Assembly (NCBI GenBank): GCA_039881145.1
Contig: JAYKKI010000150.1
Span: 1,054,001-1,118,000, forward strand
DNA from: Druceiella hillmani
Taxonomy: Eukaryota > Arthropoda > Insecta > Lepidoptera > Hepialidae
DNA length: 64,000 bases
Reading direction: 5' to 3'
Shown: positions 10,378-19,507 of the stretch, in pieces
How positions within the stretch are numbered: position 1 is the stretch's first letter
Layout: the number at the start of each line of letters is the position of its first letter
The notes under the pieces: model-generated
Told to the model about the DNA's origin: nothing
Seen by the model: the letters and a program-made list of their open reading frames with translations, nothing else
Databases searched by the model: none
Made by a program: the position numbers and the translations under genes

Positions 10378-12480
10378 TTATTTCACTAAAGGCCTAGTTT
10401 TACGTTCTTCTTCACAAGAAGTCTCTCTGTATTTTTTAACCTCCTGCATGTAGAGGCTCCAAGCATCTTTGGGTGCATTGTCAACCAGCTGTTCATCAAT
10501 TGCCTTTGCCTTCTTCACTAAACCAGTCTTAAGAACCCTACCACCTCTCCTTTTTCCAATAAAAGGTAATGCAGGTTTCTTGATCACCATTGTTTTCACT
10601 TCTTCTGTCACCGCCTGACTTGATTCCCCAGTTTTTGCTGTTTCTTGCATTTTTTTAAACATCTCTAAAAAGCTACCATCATTTTTAAATTGAGGCACTG
10701 AGATTGTGTTGGTAATCAATTGGTCACGTACGTTTGCCTTATTATGCATTTTCAAATGTTTTTCCAATTCTGCACGCAAATCTGGTTTTGATTTCAGAAA
10801 CATCTTTTCATCAGGTGGAGGAAGATTTTCAAAATTGAATCCGCTTTCTTCTAATGGTGGAGACTTGACCTCAGTGTCACTTTTATCACTATCTAACTCC
10901 GTTTTATTATCAGACTGTAATATTTTAATATCATTCTTAATAGGTACAGAAGATTTACTTCTAGACCGAGATTTTCTAGCATGCTTTTTCTCATCTGGAC
11001 TTGATGAACGAGATTTTCTTGGATAAGATTGTGTTTTTTTATTGGTTGCATTAGTCTTACATGAATCATATGAACTTCTGCCTGGAGATTTTTCTCTATA
11101 TTTTAGTTGTCTTGAGGAGGAAGGTGATCTCAAGTTTCTATATCTTTTAGACATAGACCTTGATCTAGATATCTCTCTTCCTCTATAATACCGGGAATGT
11201 GAAGGTGATCTACTTCTATAGGACTCTGGTGAATATTCCCCCCGCTTAGGTCTATCTTTAACTGAAGCAACTTTATCTTTGTAACCTGAAGAATCTCTTC
11301 TAGGTGTTCTTTCGCGTTTATTATATGAAGCAGATGATGATCGCTCCCTGCTCCTTGTACCTCGCCTAATGCTAGTTCTTTTCGCTTTTCTTTCATGACT
11401 ATAGTCATTGTAAGAATTCGATCGATCCCTGTTTCTGGAATATGACCTTCTGGGGTTTTTATAATTTCTCCCCACTATTGGTGATGATGAACGCTTAGGA
11501 CTCCTTTTCTTCCTACTTTCACTCGATTTATCAGAAACTTCACTGGAATCAGAGTCATTATTAGAACCTGATGTTGAAGAATTATAATAGGCATACGACT
11601 TATCGACTCGTTTGTATTTTTTTTCAGAGGATGACACATCCCTTGAACTAGCCGATGAACCACTCCTACTTCGCATCTTTTTGTAACGACCAGAACGTGG
11701 TGATGGAGAACGTGTAATGCTTTTTGTTTTTTTGTTAATCTTTGCACTTTTGTCAGATCTTTTACTTGAATTAGAGGGACTCCTATATTTTCTACTTCGT
11801 GGAGAGTTTTCTCGTGAGGAGCAAGCCGATTTGCTAGATAAAGTTGACGACGACGACTTACTAAACGATCTTCTCAAACTTGACTTCTTAAGGACACTCT
11901 CGGAATGAGATCTATCTCTAGATTGATTGGATTCGGATCTTTCTCTAGATTTTCTAGATTTGAATCTTTCATTTGATGGAGATTTGTGTAACCTGGTGTG
12001 TCTATTAGTTCTACGATCAGGCGACAGATTAATTGATCGCTGTCGTGGAGATCTATTACGGCGACTGGATGTGTATCTAGAATCATAGGGGCTTCTAGAC
12101 CGACTTCGTCTAGGTCTTTGATAATTTGTTTCATTTTTATCAAAGGGTCGGCTCACTTGTTCATATGGAGATTCTGTGTACGTTTTAGAGTATACTGGAA
12201 TATGATCTGCAGTCTGCTGCAGATAATAAGCAGGTGCAGTAGGCCCATATATATAACTTGATGACTGTGTTGCATACTGAGAGTTGCTCTGATAAGTATC
12301 TGTGTAAGAATAACCGGTCGGATACTGACCGTATGACTGTACTGAATCGGGCCAGATATTACTCTGTGAGGTACTCAAATCTTGGTGCGGGCGATACATT
12401 TGAGACGTGTGGTTAGCGTAATCCGCCTCGGCTCCGGGCGGGCCGCCATCCCAGGGCGTTCCTTGACCGCTGTACGACAT
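10378..12480 (-). CDS. RS-rich nuclear protein with TRIR/C19orf43-like C-terminus
   Basis: An intronless 700-codon frame. Residues 1-115 are rich in Tyr, Gln, Ser and Pro (low-complexity, prion-like). About 120-510 are an arginine/serine-rich domain with many RS/SR dipeptides, as in splicing factors. About 540-620 are acidic then helical (a PPPDEKMFLKSKPDLRAELEKH-like region). The last 90 residues contain PFIGKRRGGRVLKTGLVKKA, DAWSLYMQEVKKYRE and end KTRPLVK. From memory this end resembles vertebrate TRIR (C19orf43), a protein of roughly 180 residues without a long RS domain. A role in nuclear RNA processing is inferred from the RS domain. The start is the first ATG in frame; a stop lies upstream in both the genomic and the spliced reading. 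A short out-of-frame ATG at 12500 in the leader overlaps the start and could dampen translation. Confidence 0.85.
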   Translation of the reverse strand: MSYSGQGTPWDGGPPGAEADYANHTSQMYRPHQDLSTSQSNIWPDSVQSYGQYPTGYSYTDTYQSNSQYATQSSSYIYGPTAPAYYLQQTADHIPVYSKTYTESPYEQVSRPFDKNETNYQRPRRSRSRSPYDSRYTSSRRNRSPRQRSINLSPDRRTNRHTRLHKSPSNERFKSRKSRERSESNQSRDRSHSESVLKKSSLRRSFSKSSSSTLSSKSACSSRENSPRSRKYRSPSNSSKRSDKSAKINKKTKSITRSPSPRSGRYKKMRSRSGSSASSRDVSSSEKKYKRVDKSYAYYNSSTSGSNNDSDSSEVSDKSSESRKKRSPKRSSSPIVGRNYKNPRRSYSRNRDRSNSYNDYSHERKAKRTSIRRGTRSRERSSSASYNKRERTPRRDSSGYKDKVASVKDRPKRGEYSPESYRSRSPSHSRYYRGREISRSRSMSKRYRNLRSPSSSRQLKYREKSPGRSSYDSCKTNATNKKTQSYPRKSRSSSPDEKKHARKSRSRSKSSVPIKNDIKILQSDNKTELDSDKSDTEVKSPPLEESGFNFENLPPPDEKMFLKSKPDLRAELEKHLKMHNKANVRDQLITNTISVPQFKNDGSFLEMFKKMQETAKTGESSQAVTEEVKTMVIKKPALPFIGKRRGGRVLKTGLVKKAKAIDEQLVDNAPKDAWSLYMQEVKKYRETSCEEERKTRPLVK

Positions 12481-12870
12481 GGTATGCGCTGGATCTTCAT
12501 AAAACCTGCTCCAGTTTGTAGGTATGCCGACACCTACAACGAAAAGAACTTTTCGGTGTAGTCATACATTAATGCACATGATCTTCAGTGTCACAGACGT
12601 ATCTTTCATGATTTTTTTATTACTCGTGTAACTAGAGTACGTTGATTGGGCCCTCATACATTGATAAACATCATAAATTACGTAACGCAAGGTTCTAGCA
12701 CTAGTAGAACATTTCTATGGCGTAATATTATCAATAGTTGCACACGAAACAAATAAAAACGATGATATACTTTATCATGGGTTAAAGATACTTACCGATA
12801 TTTAATTAGAATCGAAATGCGTACAAAGAATTGCAAATGGCAGCAGAAAACTTCTCGATGGAACTAGTCA
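12481..12870 (-). promoter_or_regulatory. Spliced 5' UTR of the RS-rich gene
   Basis: A donor CG|GTAAGTATC at about 12796 and an acceptor TTTTCGTTGTAG at about 12535 (minus strand) frame a 5' UTR intron of about 260 bp. The inferred first exon lies upstream of about 12797. Joined, the leader has a stop in frame before the 12480 start codon. A CCAAT word lies near 12895-12899. The transcription start is not defined. Confidence 0.55.
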
Positions 12871-14020
12871 TAAAGAGAGCGAAACCAAAGACTAACCAAT
12901 CATATGTCAAAATGTCCTTATGGTCGAAACGATGATTGCTATTCTAGCTAGTTCAATGCGTGGTGTACTAGAATTATAAAAAAAGTTCCATTTTTTATTG
13001 TATTATATTATACTTTTAATTAATATTACCTACGCGTTATCGTATTGGAAGTAATCTCACAAAATTCAGGTTTCTTTACCTTTGCTTTAATACAAATTCC
13101 AAAAAAAAATGAGAATTTGTTTATTAAACAATATTTTAGATATAGGTATTTTTTTTATGACACTGCTATTTCTAAAATAAAGAAAAAATTTAAAATCGTA
13201 TTTGCAATTACTTGAATTTATGAAGTTTCATTCTTTTTATACATAAAATAATAATGATTAGACAGGTAATCATCATTAAATATAAACAAACTTAAAAAAA
13301 TTAAAACAAGGGCGATTCATAATTAAAGTATCTTGAGTTCTATTTATTAATCAGTGTTACCAATAGTGATTTTACTACTAAATCTAGTAGATTTAATTTT
13401 TTTCTGGTTGGTAACAACTTTTTTAGTAATAGCATACAGCATGCTAACTTACTAATATTATTTCAGTATTAACTGTAGAAATTTATTTTGTATTTGTGGC
13501 AGCTACAGTATTTTTACGTTGTAAAAGGCCGCGAACGGGGCATTGTTTTAGAGTGGTATATTTGTTAAATACTATTTATATATTAATTCAGTAACGGCAT
13601 AACACTCTGCATAAAAAGTCATGTTATTGTCTTGATCGGCGTATTCGTTGGTTATTCTAATCGATTATTAGTCCAGAAGCATAGCGTCTTAATAGTAATA
13701 CGTAGACAATTATTTGTAAGTTTGTTTAGTGTATGTTTATTTTGTTTAGGGATTTAATTTTTTTAATTTAAAATGTAAGGATCCTTGATCACTCGTGAAA
13801 GGACGCATAGTTCTTATGGAACTTTATTGATTATATTCGTTGATATTTTTGAAATGAGTCGTCAAGAGTATATACCTTATTTATGGGACTTTTCAGAAGA
13901 TATATATATTTTCGAAATTATACACAAATTTGACATATTTGTGTATAATTTCAGACAGAAGAACCGGTTTATCGTCGTAAAGAGCCGAACAATTAATGTT
14001 TTTTAATAACAAAATAATTT
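12871..14020. other. AT-rich intergenic sequence
   Basis: No gene was recognised. An open frame of 73 codons at 13785-14006 has no family features and includes a perfect 16-bp hairpin, so it is not called. Confidence 0.4.
13914..13952. repeat. Perfect 16-bp hairpin
   Basis: The arms GAAATTATACACAAAT (13914-13929) and 13937-13952 are perfectly complementary around a 7-nt loop. The origin is unknown; it could be a MITE remnant. Confidence 0.75.
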
Positions 14021-14029
14021 TATAAACAT

Positions 14030-14990
14030 TTACAATATGTAAGTAAAGTGTTTAACGTGTATATTGCCAATCATATACTTTCAAACAACCCTTAAATACG
14101 CCGGAGCAAACCGTTGCAAGGAATTCAAATAGGCAATCAATTATTGTCCAGTCAGCCCTAAAAGGTTGGAAGTTATCTGATAATATTTTAAAAATCATCG
14201 AAATATTTTTAAAATACTCAAAGATGAAAAACTAATAATAAAGCAAAACATTTAGCATCATAAAAGAGAGTTAACCATTTCTCAAAAAAGAATGCGAGGT
14301 TTGTTTACATTAACGCATACTACTTTACACGTTAGCATTTAGGGATTTTTATACTTGTAGGATTTGATGATTACCGAATTATTAAATCCTCGTTAGATAC
14401 TTGAGTGATTTAGTTATTTTTAAAACATCGATATATTGATTTCATCTCTAACAGATTGTACCAAATGCAGGTTAGTTGGATATTTGGAGCGGCATGATCT
14501 TTGTTGCAACCCTTAGATTGCTGGTCATTTTTAAAACGTCCAATTAACATTTATAAACATTTTTTAAACAAATAAAAATTAAAAATAAACCTGCCATAGT
14601 TTTCGTATGCTTTGTTTATACAGTTTTTAACTATTAAATATTATATATCACATATTTTTGCCTACATATATTTCTTTTGTATACGCTGTTAAATTTTTAC
14701 ACACTATACACAAATAACCGACATGTCATTCAATGTCTATATCGCACGTAATACAAATCGTAAAAATATTGAGCAAACCGCGCTGGCGCTTTAAACATTC
14801 GTATTAAGATACTTTTCCCGATATTGTAAAGCGTGCTAACGGTAATATGCGTAATAAAAATACACTTCGCTAATAGCATTTTTGATAGAAAAAGTCTATT
14901 ATTTAGTATTAGCTTTAGCAAGCTAATCGCAAATACGTTAACAGAATTAAAATTCATGTAAATTAGCATTAATGCCCATTGCTATTATTA
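14030..14990 (-). repeat. Dispersed repeat family Q, inverted copy
   Basis: This stretch is homologous, in reverse complement, to 27835-28620. Matching blocks include GCGAAGTGTATTTTTATTACGC with TTAGCACG (14830-14895), GATATAGACATTGAATGA (about 14728-14746), GGCAGGTTTATTTTTA (about 14585-14600) and TGCGTTAATGTAAACAA (about 14300-14317). The order of blocks is kept. No coding capacity is seen. It is an old interspersed repeat of unknown class. Confidence 0.7.
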
Positions 14991-14999
14991 ACGACTAAA

Positions 15000-15640
15000 A
15001 AAATTAAGCTAACCACTGCCATAGAACATTGGCTAGTGGTCGCGAGATTACCGAGAGAAAATTAGCTGTTCTGTGGGGAAAATATTCTGGTAACACTGTC
15101 AATAAAACAAACCAGGGGGTGGACATTAGTGGACAAACGGGTCTCGAATTGATGACATAATCCCGGCAGGAAATTAACCATTATACAGCGACTTCTGGTA
15201 GCTAAATGTCATGATAATAAACCTCATGTGTGATAGACCACATATCATTTACTAAATAGATGGTCAACATCAAGCGGTTGTGCGAGCGAGATAGCGCGTT
15301 TCCAAGTACTAAAAGTTTTAATATTTCCCCTATTGCACAGCTAATGGGGTTGCAGCGAGTGCACATTTGCTGAGCACTCGCTGCAACCTCATTAGTGTAT
15401 TTTTGAAAGATGTACTTTTTTACATTTTAGGTTATAAAATACATACAATCTAAACTACAATTCCTTAATAAAAAGAACAAATAAAAACTTAGTAGCCACA
15501 TACAAACACAATGAATGAACGTTTCTATTGTACAAACCTATCCGCCGTTTTACATATCAAGATGAACTGATAACTAGCTTCAATCATTAAAATAACATAC
15601 TAATACTTTTAATTGTAATACGAATTTTCATTAAATAAAT
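15000..15640. other. Unassigned sequence with a strong hairpin
   Basis: No gene is seen. The notable item is the hairpin at 15341-15395, listed separately. Confidence 0.4.
15341..15395. repeat. 22-bp hairpin, miRNA-precursor-like or MITE
   Basis: The arms CTAATGGGGTTGCAGCGAGTGC (15341-15362, written here in two parts as CTAATGGGG and TTGCAGCGAGTGC) and 15374-15395 pair over 22 bp with a single G-U wobble on the plus strand, around an 11-nt loop. Pairing continues weakly outside through ACA/TGT. It is more GC-rich than its surroundings. Either a small-RNA hairpin or the core of an inverted-repeat element would fit. Confidence 0.7.
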
Positions 15641-15990
15641 TATTAACTCTCTTTTTACTGTTTACTGTATTGAAGTCAGTCGGGACAAGTGCCTCTACCA
15701 TGAAAATTTCGAAAATTGAACAAATATTTAGACATACCGCCATTTAACGCCAAAGCCGAAAATAATCTCACATAAAACACTAATTGTTTATGGCAACACT
15801 TGTCGGGGCGTGGTTTGACACGCCATCTTATTTTCAATGTCATTTGTGCTCGGATTCCGATATCGCTGCTGTTAAGTAAATTATCGAAAAATAATATACA
15901 TTTTGTAGTTTTGTGATGAAAACCAGGTAAGAATACTCCACGAATATTATTCTATACTTATCAATATTTATTTGCCTACTGTTCAGAGAA
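15640..15990 (+). other. Possible promoter and orphan first exon
   Basis: Less AT-rich than its surroundings. It ends in ATGAAAACCAG followed by a strong donor GTAAGAATA at about 15927. This would fit a first exon coding M-K-T-R. No downstream exon could be matched to it before the transposon relics, so it may be a remnant or chance. Confidence 0.2.
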
Positions 15991-16479
15991 ATACTTCGAG
16001 ATTTAGCATTTACAATTTATCGACAGGTGTAAAATAAATGAGAAATAATACTTATCAGAGTAATTGTACTCTTTTATATAAACAGCTTTTACTGTGGGGC
16101 CACGTTGACGCCACGTTTGACGTCAACCAAAATGTATGAAACAGCTAAATTTTTTTCGCGCACCCGAAGTTGGTCACATAAAAAAAGTTTTTGTGTAGAA
16201 TCACCCTGCAAAGTAATATTTCCCATTTAGTAAAAAAAATACGTTAAACCTTTTATTGTGTGACTCAATATTAGAAATATGTGTCTATTTCTAAAAAAGG
16301 ACAAAAAATAATTTTTGGAATTCTGTAAAGCGAAAATCTTTTTTCAATAAAAAAATCATTAGAATCCCTGTAGTTTTTATATTTAATTTTCTCAGAACTA
16401 TCAGTCTGGAAAAATTTTGAAATACTTAACAAAATCCTCAAAGATTTGAGTCTTGAAAATAGACTGAATCGCATAAGGA

Positions 16480-18262
16480 ATCTGGGCGAGACATCGATGA
16501 TGCAACGATCCTAAAAAAACAAAAGTCGTAGGGTAGAGCTTTTCGCCCACAAGAACGACTGCATCGTCGGAAAAAATAACACTACTGTGTTATTTGCGAG
16601 CAATGCTGCGAGAGAAAAGGGTCCACCATTAATCATATTTAAAGGTACCTATGGAGTAAGTGGACATCACCAAAAGCTTTTCCTGGAATTACATATACAA
16701 CAACGAAAAATGGTTGGATTGGAGCAGAAGCTTTTGAACAATTTATGAGATAGAGCTTCATACCTATGATCAAAAACAAAGCCGAGCCATCACTGTTGAT
16801 TTATGACGTCCAGTTGTCCGTGATCGACATGGCTAAAATAATATAACTGTAATAAATCTTCTACCACACTCGAGCCACTTGTTGCAGCCACTGAATTTGG
16901 ATATTTTCAAACCTTTCAAAGATTATTTGGATACAAGGACTGTGAAGTGGCAACGTGCTCATGTTAGAAAGATACTTCTAAAAATTTTTTTTTCTGTTAT
17001 TGTTGGGCAGGTATGGCAAAGCATGGACAGCCAAATTATCAAAAATGGGGTCAAGAAGGGAGGAAAATATCCATTTGACCCGCGTGTTATACTGGACAAT
17101 GTGTATGACCCTGATGCCTTTAACAGGTGGGAAACATGTAAAGAGAGCACAATCTCAAATCCTACTCTAGTAAACCCGTTGACTCCGAGTTCGTTATGCC
17201 TCCAAATAATAAATGCACTTCATCTTTCTCAACAATCACCTACTCCACAACCACACGCCACAAACGTTGTTGTGACGATAGCTCCTTCCAAAGCCTTCTT
17301 TTATAAAAAATAAGTGGTAATTAAAGTGTTAAGAGAAAGAAAATATGGGTGTCAGGAAATGCCTTTTGTATTTCCTGACACCCTTATATTAACTCACGAA
17401 AACGTAATAACAACATTAAAACAAAAAGAAGAAGAACAACGAAAGAAGAATCCTAGGCCAAAGGCTATAATACCAAATAAAAAAGGTGCAAAGGTAAATA
17501 ACGGTGAAACGGTTGTCAAGACAAAAGCTATAATTCCAAAGAAAGCTGATAACTGTGGAAATCCGGATAATAATTTACAAGCCTCTTCAAGCAAATGTCC
17601 CAAGATGAACATTATAGAATATCAAATATTACAATCACGTGACAAATTTTCACTTGCAGACTATAGGAATATATTTTCAACCAATGGAAAGAAGTAATTT
17701 ACCAAACCGAGCAAAATCAAGCAGCGCAAAAATATGGCAGAAAACATGAATAAATACAAACTAAAGAATGTAAAAAGAAACAAAACTTACCTATTCTTCA
17801 TCAGAATGCAGTGATGATGACAGCACTCGCGAAACACATGCATCCTTTGTTTGAAGATTTGAATGATTATTTTAGTCAATATTTGTTGATGATGACGAAA
17901 ATTTGGATCCAAATGAAATATCCTTTGGGCTTTCCGATATTGCGTATGATGATAGCACGAAGCTAATTGAAATCAAAGATAATTTAAAGAAAAATCATTA
18001 AGTATTAGTCCAATTTCGCTCCAAAAATAGTATTAAACACTATGTTGGAACAATGTTGTGTATCAAAAATAAAAATCCCACAATAAAATATGTTCGGAAA
18101 GCTAAAACTAGGACGAGAGAATCTGTTCTCACCCATCCCAACGTGGACGATATACATGAACTGACACGTCTTAATGACATTTTTAGCTGCTTTTCCTGAA
18201 CCCAAGTTATTACGTCGGGGTCAAGTCTTATTTAAAATTAATTTTGAAGGCTATAATGTGCA
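16480..18262 (+). pseudogene. pogo/Tigger-like transposase relic A
   Basis: The frame-shifted translation follows a pogo-type DDE transposase core. GKNNTTVLFASNAA lies near 16570-16610, LWSKWTSPKAFPGITY near 16655-16700 and GWIGAEAFEQFMR near 16715-16750. PSLLIYD, carrying the second catalytic Asp, lies near 16785-16805. LLQPLNLDIFKPFKDY lies near 16877-16925, then QVWQSMDSQIIKNGVKKGG near 17010-17065 and YPFDPRV near 17070-17090. Two longer open pieces remain (16879-17313 and 17314-17697, one stop between them). A C-terminal domain continues to about 18262 (SIKHYVGTMLC and NVDDIHELTRLNDI segments). In LQPLN the third catalytic Asp has become Asn. The N-terminal CENP-B-like DNA-binding part was not found. 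A perfect 14-bp hairpin lies inside it at 17347-17383. Confidence 0.85.
17347..17383. repeat. Perfect 14-bp hairpin inside transposase relic
   Basis: GGGTGTCAGGAAAT (17347-17360) is repeated in exact inverted form at 17370-17383 around a 9-nt spacer. It interrupts the transposase frame close to the stop at 17311-17313. Confidence 0.8.
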
Positions 18263-18374
18263 ATAAATTGTACTTACACGTTGTTTTTTGATCCACGGTT
18301 ATTAAAAGCGCCCTAGCATAAAACTACGCATATATGTTATTTAAATAATTTTCGGAAACTTGGTCTATTTTAAC

Positions 18375-18575
18375 TTCATATTAAGCAAACAAGTCTTTAT
18401 AAATATAGTTTAATGGAATACGTGCCGTGAGCGATCTCGATTATTTATCAAAAAATATTTAGATTAAGCGAACAAATTTTTTCATTATACATATTTTAAA
18501 AGATTAAGTGATAGCGATTACTTACCAAAACAAACTTAGATTAAGCGAACAAGACTTTTTAAATATAGTTTAAAA
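18375..18575 (+). repeat. Degenerate short repeats (TTAAGCGAACAA units)
   Basis: Three related units start near 18381, 18475 and 18541, each with TTAAGCRAACAA. The first and third continue into a TTTWTAAATATAGTTTAA-type tail. The spacing is irregular (about 94 and 66 bp). The class is unknown. Confidence 0.6.
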
Positions 18576-19130
18576 AAATAAGTCTTAAAAGTAATATCGA
18601 TAACTTACCAAAAACTATATTATGACTGCAACTCGGCTGGTTCTATTTAATTACTAATTAACAAAAAGAACAGAACATGTTTAGTCAATAAGGCAACCAC
18701 GTCATAGTGAACTAAATAAAAACCTTAATTACTATACTTAAATTATGTTTATTTGTTCGTCCTAGATTCTGAACTCAAAAATAAATAAACCAAATATATA
18801 CCTCATTTTACAAACAAATATCCATTATTAACTAAAATATGAACATTGAACTCGGCGTCTATAAAATCGTCTGTGTAGCTGATGGCGTTTTATCGCAGCC
18901 CACCACCTGAGAAAAAAGATTAACTATCATTGATCAGTAGAAGTATGACGCGTTTGCTCCATTTTTTTCCAATCGATATTAGATTAAATATTGATGGAAA
19001 TAAAGCTTCCAATGTATTATCTAATTTAGCTCACATACGGCCTTTATTAAAATTGTAGCAAATCTTTAAATTAACCATTATTATGTATTATATGAAGATA
19101 TGGCTCATTTGTCCCGTTTCACGGGGCAAA

Positions 19131-19450
19131 TGCGTCTACAGGTACAGTTTATTTAAGAAAAGAATATATCCAATAAAAGCTATCAGATTTCCTCAAATCA
19201 CAGATATATGTAGTAAATGAATTATACTATCTTATGATATTAAATTTGATGGTCGAAACCAAAAAAACTATAAAAATATTTACAATTATTTTATGACGAA
19301 ATGGCGCACTTACGTCTACAGGTACAGTTTATTTAAGAAAAGAATATATCCAATAAGAGCTATTAGATTTCGTTAAATTACAGATATATGTGGTAAGTGA
19401 AATATACTATCTTATGGTACTAAATTTGATAGCCGAAAGAAAAAACTTTG
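19131..19450 (+). repeat. Tandem duplication, about 181-bp unit
   Basis: GCGTCTACAGGTACAGTTTA begins near 19130 and its near-identical partner (ACGTCTACAGG...) near 19312. Both continue for more than 120 bp (TTAAGAAAAGAATATATCCA, then ACAGATATATGT, then ATACTATCTTATG). The copies are about 85-90 percent alike by eye. The element lies directly left of the piggyBac insertion. Confidence 0.8.
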
Positions 19451-19507
19451 TAGAAAGTATGACGCTCTTGCCCCGACTGACTAAAAATTCTGGGCATAAT
19501 ATTTTAA

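Noticed and set aside
10706..11026. 106-codon plus-strand frame and other frames across 11.1-12.1 kb
   Set aside because: Shadows of the repetitive RS-rich coding sequence on the minus strand.
14730..14969. 79-codon minus-strand frame
   Set aside because: Part of repeat Q; the homologous copy at 27.9 kb does not keep it open.
16100..16135. CRE-like site TTTGACGTCAACC
   Set aside because: A short palindrome not tied to any recognised promoter.
16879..17697. Domesticated pogo-derived host gene
   Set aside because: The open frames are interrupted by a stop and frameshifts on both sides, and the third catalytic Asp is Asn; no sign of an intact protein.
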